DNA of 11,393 nucleotides from Bacteroidales bacterium UBA1208. GTDB lineage: Bacteria > Bacteroidota > Bacteroidia > Bacteroidales > P3. Below are positions 1 through 6,374 of this stretch, piece after piece (position 1 is the first letter of the stretch; each line of letters starts with the position of its first letter). The notes under the pieces are model-generated. The model worked only from the letters and a program-made list of their open reading frames with translations. It ran no database searches and was not told the origin of the DNA. Where the stretch lies: contig DBXQ01000074.1 of assembly GCA_002309955.1 (NCBI GenBank), forward strand, positions 3,511-14,903, read 5' to 3'. A program made the position numbers and the translations under genes.

Positions 1-246
1 GACGGCGTGAACGACCGCTTCGTCATTGGCGGCCTATTAGAGAACAACTGCTTCCACTACAACGAACTTTTCATCTACGACCGTACCGGTCGCTGCGTAT
101 ACCACAAAACCAACATCTCCGACCCCGACGACTGGTGGAACCCCGCCGCACACCGCATCCCTTCCGACACTTACTTCTTCTACTTCCGCGCCCACGGTGT
201 CACCATTCGCACCCAGCACATCGGTGTCATCGAAGTCCTCCAATAA
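1..246 (+). CDS. 3' end of a T9SS cargo protein with type B (gliding-motility-type) C-terminal sorting domain
   Basis: Partial gene: the reading frame is open from base 1 and stops at TAA 244-246, leaving 81 residues. These residues look like the end of the 'gliding motility-associated C-terminal' (type B T9SS sorting) domain: a DGVNDRF start, IYDRTGRCVY in the middle, a Trp-rich turn (DDWWNP), a DTYFFYF strand, and a final strand ending IGVIEVLQ. In characterised Bacteroidota such domains take proteins through the type IX secretion system to the surface or medium. The functional part of the protein lies left of the window, so its activity is unknown. Codons are strongly C-rich at third positions. 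It converges with the minus-strand gene ending at 600. The sorting-domain call is from motif recognition only. Confidence 0.8.
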   Translation, partial: DGVNDRFVIGGLLENNCFHYNELFIYDRTGRCVYHKTNISDPDDWWNPAAHRIPSDTYFFYFRAHGVTIRTQHIGVIEVLQ

Positions 247-321
247 TCCACACCAAACTCCGTACCTCACCGCTGCAACCCCCGTTCTCGCCCCGCTCCC
301 TGACCGCCACATGGCCGTCCC

Positions 322-355
322 TTCTCCCATCATTTATCCTTCAATAATGGGAGAA
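322..355. repeat. Imperfect inverted repeat (hairpin)
   Basis: TTCTCCCATCATT (322-334) pairs with AATAATGGGAGAA (343-355): 12 of 13 positions match around an 8-base loop. No T-run follows on either strand, so it is not a classical intrinsic terminator. It could still act as a transcript-end or mRNA-stabilising hairpin for the gene ending at 246. Its right arm is the first copy of the 11-bp direct repeat. Confidence 0.6.
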
Positions 356-379
356 CGATGGGAGAACGATGGGAGAACG
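347..379. repeat. Three perfect tandem copies of an 11-bp unit
   Basis: ATGGGAGAACG occurs at 347-357, 358-368 and 369-379 without a mismatch. Perfect short tandem copies between convergent genes suggest recent slippage or a variable-number repeat. The inverted nine bases TTCTCCCAT at 322-330 can pair with any of the three copies. Confidence 0.9.
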
Positions 380-380
380 A

Positions 381-398
381 GCGAAGGAAGAGCTTCGC
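381..398. repeat. Small perfect hairpin
   Basis: GCGAAG (381-386) and CTTCGC (393-398) form a 6-bp stem around a GAAGAG loop, two bases after the 11-bp repeats. No T-tract follows. Function unknown. Confidence 0.4.
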
Positions 399-488
399 AG
401 GAACGGGACGAAGGACTGCCCAGAACGACCCGAAGACGCATCCGCAACGTTTTGTCGACAAGGCCTGTATGGCTGACGTGCTACCGAC

Positions 489-542
489 AAAAAAACGAAA
501 GGGCGACACTGAGACCGCCATCGGTCAAGGTATCGCCCTTTC
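489..542 (-). terminator. Rho-independent terminator of the minus-strand operon
   Basis: GAAAGGGCGA (497-506) pairs perfectly with TCGCCCTTTC (533-542). Inside it, GACCG (513-517) and CGGTC (522-526) make a second stem around CCAT. Seven A residues at 489-495 become a U7 tract right after the stem in the minus-strand transcript. It lies about 58 bp past the stop of the fibronectin-III gene. Orientation is set by the T-tract; the plus direction has only a weak TTT. Confidence 0.85.
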
Positions 543-599
543 GGGGTTTAGTAACATGTACTGTAGATAGAGGCAGCGGGACTGCCTTTTGCGTGCAGC

Positions 600-2888
600 T
601 TATTTATTGACAATCTTGCGGGTCACTGTTCCAGAGGCTGTAGTGGCTTGGAGCAGGAATACCCCTTGTGCGGGGAGTCGGAGGACGGCCGAAGAGCCGA
701 TGGCGGTCACTGTCTGCAGCAGACGACCGTCAAGGCTGTATAGTTTCAGTTCGACAAGGTCATTGCCGGGGACGGTTACTTCACACTGGCCATGTGCGGG
801 GTTGGGACTGACAGTGAGAGCAAAGGCATCGGTCTGGTCAATGCCGACTGGCAAAGGATCCGTTACAAATTCAACAGTCACAAATTTATTGCTACGATTG
901 GTGTCGCCACAGATGGATGAGACGCGTACAGTATATCTGGTAGAAGGCTTAAGGGGCGGCATATTGAAGACAGTATCGTAGACCGTGTCGACAGTCATGG
1001 CCGAATAATTCTCCCGATACTCTACTATCCATGAGTCTACCACATTCAGCGTATCGGCCCAAAAGACCTGATAGCCACTGACGAGACCATCGGAGGTGGC
1101 AGAGAGGCTGTCAGAGCGCATACCAATGGAAGAGGCTCTGGGGCAGAATGTACGGTAATGAACGGAATCCCACTTACCATAAATCCCATCTTCGCAGACG
1201 GAACGTATATATATGTCATACCAAGTGCTGTAATCGAAAGCATCGCCCAACATACTCAGAAGGTCAACCATTGCATAGGGGATAACAACAAGCGTGCCAG
1301 TACCCAGTTCAAAGCCATGCCGACCGTATTCCATTTCCCAATGGTCGGGGAAGAAACTGGAATTCCATGTAAGTAGAGCCATCCCTTGATCCATTATCTG
1401 TATACTTAAATGTCTCGCACGGGCGCAAGTGTCGATTTTAGTATGGAAATGGCGGATAGCCCAATTGCCGTAGACACTGTCGTTGCATAGCGTGCGGAGG
1501 TAGACATCGTAGAGGGTGTCGGCAGTGAGGCCTGTGAGGGTGACGGTGTCGTTGGCGAGCGACATTCGTGTGCCTGTGCCTTGTGTGAAGCCTGCAAGGC
1601 CATATTCCAACTCGTAGCCATTGACTTCACTTGATGCACTCCAGGCAAGCTGGGCTTTGTGAATGCCGGGAGTGGCCACCCATGATACGATGGAAGCGCA
1701 AGTGTCGGGGTTGGTACGGAACTGCAGCAATGCCCAATCGCTGTAGATACTGTCGGAGCAGAAGGAGCGGATGTAGACGTCGTAGAGGGTGTTGGCAGCA
1801 AGACCCGTGAGGGTAACAGTGTTGCTGATGAGGGTCATGGACATACCGCTGCCTTGGGTGAAACCAGCGATGCCGTATTCCAGTTCATATCCGTATACTA
1901 CGCCTGTGGCATTCCAATTGAGCACCGCCTCGTGGATGTCGGGGGTGGAGACCATTGCGACGACGGAAGCACAGGTATCGGGTTCGACAACGGGGACGGT
2001 GTCGTGCCAGAGTTCGAGCTTGTCAAGACAGAGATATGAACCCTGTTGCATACTGGCGCCGGCAGAAGAGAGCAGGATGACGATAAGCGAATCGGGTGCC
2101 TGCTCGGGGAAAGTGGACTGGATGGAGTGGAGCGAGACATAGTCGACAGAGAAAGGTGTGAAATTGGCGATGTCGGTAAGGGCGATATTGGCACCACCAC
2201 CCACTACGTCGCGTTGGTGGGTGACAGTGTTGTAGTGGGTGCCAAGCATAAGGACTGCCCCATTGTCGCCACTGGTTGCAGAATGGTACTTGTAGCTGCC
2301 CGTAAGCCTTGTGGGTTCAAAGCCGTTGAGGGCAATTCCTCCTGTGATGAGTTGGTTGACATCCATCAAAGCCAGCGAAGCGAGCATCTGTTCGACGCTA
2401 TCCATGTTGGAGAGGAGGTTGGTGACGATGGGGATGAAAGCATCGAGGTCGACCGAACCTGTGGCAAGGACTGTGGGAAGAACTGTCTGGGTGAGCATGG
2501 TGTCGAGATTGGCCTCGACCAAGGGATAGACAGCAGAGTTGATTATATCCTCGAGCATAAAGGATTGCAGTTTGACGGCCTTGAGGCTGTCTGGGACGAC
2601 ACCTGTCACGGGACTGGCAACCACTAAGGGGACTTGGGTATTGATATTAATGGACAAGCCGACAAACGAGAAGGTCTCGTTGACAGGATAGGCGAGATAA
2701 TTCCAACCCGTTGGGGTGGAGAATGTGTCGAAGATTGGCAGACTGAGTCCCATGAAGGAGACACTGTATCCCTGTTGCGGGGTCCATTGTTCGAAACTGC
2801 CATGGGGCACCTGCATATGAGTTTGGGCAAAGAGCGACCCGTTGAGGAGCAGGATGCCAAGAGTCAAAAGAATGATTCCTTTTTTCAT
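600..2888 (-). CDS. Secreted multi-fibronectin-III protein with type A T9SS sorting domain
   Basis: 762 residues. A Sec signal peptide (KKGIILLTLGILLLNG, ending near AQ at 21-22) is followed by a region at about 28-300 that opens with GSFEQW, as in the 'putative carbohydrate metabolism' (PCMD-like) domains of Bacteroidota cell-surface proteins. I offer that assignment tentatively. Four fibronectin-III-like modules follow, at about 304-393, 394-483, 486-580 and 581-677. The first three carry the ELEYG or EMEYG, GxGT-like and YDVYIRS or YDIYIRS signatures, with a repeated DTCA at the linkers. The end, about 688-762, is a typical type A T9SS sorting domain: VSPNPAHGQ, then LYSLDGRLLQ, then a final ATTASGTVTRKIVNK. 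The product should be exported by Sec, cross the outer membrane through T9SS and stay on the surface or be released. No catalytic motif is visible, so adhesion or glycan binding is only a guess. It is last in the lpxK operon, 49 bp after the lipoprotein gene. Confidence 0.88.
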   Translation of the reverse strand: MKKGIILLTLGILLLNGSLFAQTHMQVPHGSFEQWTPQQGYSVSFMGLSLPIFDTFSTPTGWNYLAYPVNETFSFVGLSININTQVPLVVASPVTGVVPDSLKAVKLQSFMLEDIINSAVYPLVEANLDTMLTQTVLPTVLATGSVDLDAFIPIVTNLLSNMDSVEQMLASLALMDVNQLITGGIALNGFEPTRLTGSYKYHSATSGDNGAVLMLGTHYNTVTHQRDVVGGGANIALTDIANFTPFSVDYVSLHSIQSTFPEQAPDSLIVILLSSAGASMQQGSYLCLDKLELWHDTVPVVEPDTCASVVAMVSTPDIHEAVLNWNATGVVYGYELEYGIAGFTQGSGMSMTLISNTVTLTGLAANTLYDVYIRSFCSDSIYSDWALLQFRTNPDTCASIVSWVATPGIHKAQLAWSASSEVNGYELEYGLAGFTQGTGTRMSLANDTVTLTGLTADTLYDVYLRTLCNDSVYGNWAIRHFHTKIDTCARARHLSIQIMDQGMALLTWNSSFFPDHWEMEYGRHGFELGTGTLVVIPYAMVDLLSMLGDAFDYSTWYDIYIRSVCEDGIYGKWDSVHYRTFCPRASSIGMRSDSLSATSDGLVSGYQVFWADTLNVVDSWIVEYRENYSAMTVDTVYDTVFNMPPLKPSTRYTVRVSSICGDTNRSNKFVTVEFVTDPLPVGIDQTDAFALTVSPNPAHGQCEVTVPGNDLVELKLYSLDGRLLQTVTAIGSSAVLRLPAQGVFLLQATTASGTVTRKIVNK
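1437..1979 (-). repeat. Tandem duplication encoding fibronectin-III modules 1 and 2
   Basis: Residues of about 304-394 and 395-484 are near-copies, sharing DTCAS, GYELEYG, AGFTQG, TVTLTGL, NTLYDVY/DTLYDVY and NWA/DWA in the same order and spacing. At DNA level this is a direct repeat of about 270 bp (roughly 1707-1979 and 1437-1706). Module 3 is more diverged, so the first two probably arose by a later duplication. Confidence 0.75.
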
Positions 2889-2901
2889 GATTTTTTTTAT
2901 T

Positions 2902-2932
2902 TAGAATTGATAGATTCAATAGAAATAATAGA
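2902..2932. repeat. 9-bp unit array (TCTATYnnn type) in the intergenic gap
   Basis: On the plus strand ATTGATAGA, TTCAATAGA and AATAATAGA follow one another at 2906-2932, preceded by a partial TAGA at 2902-2905. On the transcribed strand each unit begins TCTATY. It fills most of the 49-bp space between the lipoprotein stop and the next start codon. The unit is the same as in the arrays at 3670-3693 and 5648-5674. Confidence 0.75.
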
Positions 2933-2937
2933 TTTGG

Positions 2938-5691
2938 TTATTGTTTGCTGTATTTTAGAAGTTGCTCGGCGAGGCCGATGCTGTAGCCGTTGCTGTGGAA
3001 AAGGATACGTCCCCGCTGATCGACAAGGGCAACAAGGGGATACTCGTACTTATCGAGTTTGAGCGTTTGAGCCAGGACTTTCTCTGCAGGGTCCTGCATA
3101 CCGGCGGCAATGCCCGTGACATCGGTGTTGGGGAGACGGTTGAGCTCGCGGTTGGCAGGGTCGGTGGTGACGACAAAGGTCATGCCACCCCATTTGCGGA
3201 AAGCGGCACTATGCTCGAGCATTTCTTTGACGAGGTGTTTGGCGGGCTCGCGATGAGGGCCGAGGAAAGCGAGGATGCAACCTGTAGAGCCAGCATAATC
3301 GGCAAGGGTTACACCATCCATGATTTCAAAGCCATCGGGCAGTTTGGGCAAGGAGGACAAATCCTCTTCGCGGGGTATGAGGGGAAGGAGGATAATCTCT
3401 TTGGTGACTTTCTCACCAGCTTTGACAGAGAAGAATTCCATACGGCTGCGAACGGTTCCGTCGGGGTAGCGGTTGCCAGTGGAGAGGCAGTAGATGCCGG
3501 GCTCTATCGAGATAGTGGCGGGGAATGAGGCCATGCGGGGGTCGTCTTCGAAGTCGAAAGTGCGGAAATCACCATTCTCAAGTTTTTGGAGGGTGAAATG
3601 GGGGTAGTAGATGGGCTTGGCGGGCTCTTTGCCGTGGTAGGTGAGGGTGAGTGTGGCGGGAGTAGAGGGAATAGATTTGATAGATTCGATAGAGAAGGAT
3701 TGGGGCTGCCAGACGGTGCCGTCCCAGACGTAGATGGTGTTGGTGGCGTTGTCGAGGTAGGCGGGGATGCCGAAGGCGCGGCAGGCTGCCACAAAGAAGA
3801 TGTCGCGGCTGTGGGGATCGGCATGGCGCAGGCGGAACACGCCCATGGGCGAGATGGGGCAATTGTAGTAGTTGCCTGTGTCGTCCACCGCTATATTCTC
3901 AATCGTCCAATCTCTCAATGCCTCATAATCTTGTTTATACGCCTCTGGCTGCATTCTCTGCTTTAGATACGTCCTCCCATTATCGGACAAATCAACCCAG
4001 TTTGCAAAATCTGTCATTTCTTTTAACAACGGCTTCCGCCAGTCGCGCACCAACTCGTTGCTGATGCGGGCAGGGAGGATGCCCTTCTTATACACGTCGT
4101 AGGTGTAGAGGCAGCTGGTGCAGGTGCCTTTGGTGCGGTCCAGCCAGTCGAAGCCTGTTTCTTGGGCTTGGAGCACATCGGCGGTGATGTCGCGCAGGTC
4201 TTTGTCGGAATAGGACTTGAGGTAGTCGTAGATATGCTCGCCTGAGCGGTATGGGCCGGGCCAGTGCTCAAAGTATTTGTATATCTCGGCGTAGTTGCCT
4301 TCGGACTTGTGGACGATTTCCCACACTTGGGCATCGGAGAATAGCTCCTGGTTCCAGAGCCAGTCTTTGGGGAGGTAGGACTTGAAGTTGTCCTTGGTGG
4401 GGAAGGTGGCGGTGTAGGCGTTGCGAAGCGAGTCCTCGTAGGCGAGACGGCGGGCGTTGGCAGCGACGGCCTCGTCGGAGGGGGTGACCTTGGCAGTGCC
4501 GGGTTCGGGAGGAACAATGTCGAGGAGGAGAATGTCGGACTGGTCGGACGTGTCAGACTGGTCGGACAGCGTCAATGTGAGGGTACTGTCTTGTCTCACA
4601 TCTAGTTTGCTGAATGCGTAGCGGGTGCCGTCGGTGGCCCAGACGAGGATGTCGCCAAGGCCGGTGGTGAGGGAAGCCTGCCCTTGGGCATCGGCGGTGT
4701 AGGTGGCTAAGGTGTAGTATTCGGCGTAGTTGTACATCTTGAACTTGATGGTGGCACCGAGGAGGGGCTTGCCGTCGGGGGAGCAGACAGTGGCGGTGAC
4801 ATGACGTGTGGGAGCGTAGTGGCTGAGGAGGTTCAGCTCGCTGTAGAGGGCGGTCTGCTTGACAACCTCCTCGTCGCCATGGTAACGGCCAAAGGCTTTG
4901 CTATGTACCATGAGGCAGCGTGTGGAGGGGATGGAGAACCAGCCCATGTTGAGCTCGGGGTCAGGCTCACAGGCACCGAGGTATTTCCATTCACCGCCCT
5001 TGCCGTCAGGGTTGGCAATCCATACTTCGACCCAAGCGTGGTTGTCGTCGCAGTGAGCCCAACGGGGCGTATAGCACTGACGGGCAGGAATGCCCACGGA
5101 GCGGAGAGCGGTAACGGCAAAGGTACTCTCTTCACCGCAGCGGCCGAGGGAGGTGCGCAGGGTGGCCAAGGGGGCACTGGTGCGGCTGTCGGCGGCACGG
5201 TAGGCCACATGCTCGTGGCACCAGTGGTTGACCTCGAGGGCAGCCTGTTCCATAGTCATGCCTTGCACACGCTCTTTGAGCTGGTGGAACATATATTGGC
5301 GGGCAGTGTCGAGGTTCTCGTTATTGACACGGTATACCAACACAAAGTGGCGGAAGATGTCTTCGGGTACCATCTTGCCCCAGGGCATCTCCTTGCGGGC
5401 GGTGAAGGCATAGCGCACTTGGTCGAGGTAAAAGGCCGGTGTGTAATCGGCCAGGTCGCTGTAAGGCATGTAGGCGTAGAGGAATTGCATGGCCTCACGT
5501 TCGGCACGGCATAGGGTGTCAAGGTTTAATTGAGAGTTCAGAATTGAGAATTGAGAGAGACGGGCTTCGTAGTCCTGCTCTACCTGATGGCGGTAGGTGC
5601 TGTCGGTGAGGAAGTGAGCGTTACGATGGCAGGAGGAGAGGGAGAGAATTAATAGAAGAGATAGGATTGATAGAAGGGATTTTGCTTTCAT
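2938..5691 (-). CDS. Outer-envelope lipoprotein with active-looking transglutaminase-like domain plus degenerate second core and thioredoxin-like tail
   Basis: 917 residues. The N-terminus is a lipoprotein signal: Lys at 2 and 4, a hydrophobic run, and lipobox LSSC with Cys21 as lipidation site. Residues of about 150-260 form a transglutaminase-like (papain-fold) core with all three expected elements: GRCGEES (Cys185), DDNHAWVEVW (His218) and GACEPDP (Asp244 likely). A carboxypeptidase-regulatory-like beta-sandwich follows at about 296-375 (VTATVCSPDGKPLLGATIKF). A second stretch at about 613-665 (SRDIFFVAACRAFGIPAYLD, then YVWDGTVWQ) resembles another transglutaminase core but lacks the RCG cysteine. 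The C-terminus, about 785-917, has a thioredoxin-like outline (YPLVALVDQRGRILF, then GLAEQLLKY) without a CxxC. It may be a peptidase or a peptide/glycan-processing enzyme at the cell surface; the substrate is unknown. Its start overlaps the cutC stop (ATGA), suggesting translational coupling. Several 9-bp arrays lie in frame within it. Confidence 0.85.
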   Translation of the reverse strand: MKAKSLLSILSLLLILSLSSCHRNAHFLTDSTYRHQVEQDYEARLSQFSILNSQLNLDTLCRAEREAMQFLYAYMPYSDLADYTPAFYLDQVRYAFTARKEMPWGKMVPEDIFRHFVLVYRVNNENLDTARQYMFHQLKERVQGMTMEQAALEVNHWCHEHVAYRAADSRTSAPLATLRTSLGRCGEESTFAVTALRSVGIPARQCYTPRWAHCDDNHAWVEVWIANPDGKGGEWKYLGACEPDPELNMGWFSIPSTRCLMVHSKAFGRYHGDEEVVKQTALYSELNLLSHYAPTRHVTATVCSPDGKPLLGATIKFKMYNYAEYYTLATYTADAQGQASLTTGLGDILVWATDGTRYAFSKLDVRQDSTLTLTLSDQSDTSDQSDILLLDIVPPEPGTAKVTPSDEAVAANARRLAYEDSLRNAYTATFPTKDNFKSYLPKDWLWNQELFSDAQVWEIVHKSEGNYAEIYKYFEHWPGPYRSGEHIYDYLKSYSDKDLRDITADVLQAQETGFDWLDRTKGTCTSCLYTYDVYKKGILPARISNELVRDWRKPLLKEMTDFANWVDLSDNGRTYLKQRMQPEAYKQDYEALRDWTIENIAVDDTGNYYNCPISPMGVFRLRHADPHSRDIFFVAACRAFGIPAYLDNATNTIYVWDGTVWQPQSFSIESIKSIPSTPATLTLTYHGKEPAKPIYYPHFTLQKLENGDFRTFDFEDDPRMASFPATISIEPGIYCLSTGNRYPDGTVRSRMEFFSVKAGEKVTKEIILLPLIPREEDLSSLPKLPDGFEIMDGVTLADYAGSTGCILAFLGPHREPAKHLVKEMLEHSAAFRKWGGMTFVVTTDPANRELNRLPNTDVTGIAAGMQDPAEKVLAQTLKLDKYEYPLVALVDQRGRILFHSNGYSIGLAEQLLKYSKQ
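3670..3693. repeat. In-frame 9-bp array inside the lipoprotein gene (Ser-Ile-x type)
   Basis: TTTGATAGA (3676-3684) and TTCGATAGA (3685-3693), with a partial AATAGA before them, repeat a 9-bp unit. On the coding strand it reads SIESIKSI, a three-residue periodicity, at about residues 667-674. The segment falls just after the WDGTVWQ motif of the degenerate second core and looks like an inserted linker. Confidence 0.75.
4534..4569. repeat. In-frame 9-bp array inside the lipoprotein gene (Ser-Asp-x type)
   Basis: Four consecutive 9-bp units: GTCGGACTG, GTCGGACGT, GTCAGACTG and GTCGGACAG. The coding strand gives SDQSDTSDQSD at about residues 376-386, right after the carboxypeptidase-regulatory-like sandwich. 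The unit is unrelated in sequence to the TCTATY arrays in the same gene but has the same 9-bp period, so the reading frame is kept. Confidence 0.85.
5528..5557. repeat. AATTGAG short repeat inside the lipoprotein gene
   Basis: AATTGAG occurs at 5528-5534, 5542-5548 and 5549-5555, with GAGTTCAG between the first two. The coding strand reads FSILNSQLNL at about residues 48-57, between the lipobox region and the folded core. It is a third repeat type within this gene. Confidence 0.65.
5648..5674. repeat. 9-bp array encoding the lipoprotein signal-peptide core
   Basis: ATTAATAGA (5648-5656), AGAGATAGG (5657-5665) and ATTGATAGA (5666-5674) are three units of the same 9-bp family as at 2902-2932 and 3670-3693. 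On the coding strand they specify most of the hydrophobic stretch SLLSILSLLLILS of the signal peptide. Confidence 0.65.
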
Positions 5692-6368
5692 AGTGTTATT
5701 GATTTAATGAGTTGTTTTACTATTTCGGGGTCGGTCTGGATGGTACCGTCGGGCAACGTCTGTTTGCAGGAGCCGTGGATTTCGGTGACGCCTGTCTGCT
5801 GGATAATGTGTGTAGCGTTGGCAGGAGTGACACCGGCACCGGCAAGAATGACGATCCGCCCTGCGGCCTGACGCACAAGGGCAGCAAGCGTGTGTATGCC
5901 CTGTTCGGCAGAAGGCTGGCAACCGGAAGTGAGTATGCGGTGACATCCAGAGGAGATGACCTCTTCGAGCGCTTCGAGCGGGTCTTGCCTGATTTCGTCA
6001 AAAGCCCGATGGAAGGTCACTTGCATTGGAGCGGCCAATTGTACAATTTGACGGGTACGGCGAGTATCGATATGTCCATCGGGGGTGAGAAATCCCACTA
6101 CGACGGCATGGGCACCGAGCTGACGGCATTGCTCCACTTCGCGACAAAGGGTTTCATATTCCTCAGGTGAGTAACAGAAATCCCCCTCACGAGGACGGAC
6201 GAGGACATGAGTTCGGAGATGCAACTGATGGAGGCAATAGTCAATATCGTCAAGAGCAGGGGTAAGCCCACCCACATCGAGCCGGCGGCATAGTTCTATG
6301 CGAGAGGCTCCGCCCGTAAGGGCATTGGTCGCCGACTGGCGAGAATTGGCACAAATTTCTACTATCAT
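5688..6368 (-). CDS. cutC: CutC family protein (copper homeostasis family, TIM barrel)
   Basis: 226 residues, slightly shorter than E. coli CutC (about 248). Family motifs appear in order: RIELC (23-27), GGLTPA (33-38), LVRPREGDFCYS (56-67), VTFHRAFD (117-124), RILTSG (144-149), ILAGAGV (174-180) and EIHGSC (196-201). The fold should be a cytoplasmic TIM barrel with a cluster of conserved Arg, His and Cys residues. The family is named for a copper-sensitivity phenotype in E. coli, but that phenotype was later linked to the MicL small RNA encoded within the E. coli gene, so the real role is unsettled. It starts 6 bp after the lpxK stop, and its TGA overlaps the ATG of the next gene (ATGA, 5691-5688). 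The family call is firm; the function is not. Confidence 0.93.
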   Translation of the reverse strand: MIVEICANSRQSATNALTGGASRIELCRRLDVGGLTPALDDIDYCLHQLHLRTHVLVRPREGDFCYSPEEYETLCREVEQCRQLGAHAVVVGFLTPDGHIDTRRTRQIVQLAAPMQVTFHRAFDEIRQDPLEALEEVISSGCHRILTSGCQPSAEQGIHTLAALVRQAAGRIVILAGAGVTPANATHIIQQTGVTEIHGSCKQTLPDGTIQTDPEIVKQLIKSITL

Positions 6369-6374
6369 GATTGG

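Larger units (their letters stand above)
247..599. other. Gene-free region between convergent genes
   Basis: No convincing gene lies here; the short open frames have no recognisable content. The left part (247-320) is C-rich and plain. It is followed by an imperfect hairpin (322-355), three 11-bp direct repeats (347-379), a small GCGAAG/CTTCGC hairpin (381-398), and the terminator of the minus-strand operon (489-542). I see no T-tract-backed terminator for the plus-strand gene that ends at 246. Confidence 0.7.

Noticed and set aside
347..379. Possible CRISPR-like array
   Set aside because: Units are 11 bp and directly adjacent with no spacers; this is a simple tandem repeat.
2046..2627. 193-codon plus-strand open frame antisense to the fibronectin-III gene
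   Set aside because: Composition is a mirror of the real gene, no recognisable motif, and the opposite strand carries a clear signal peptide and sorting domain.
4801..5514. 237-codon plus-strand open frame antisense to the lipoprotein gene
   Set aside because: Gly/Val/Ala-rich shadow of a gene with intact catalytic motifs on the minus strand; no domain of its own.
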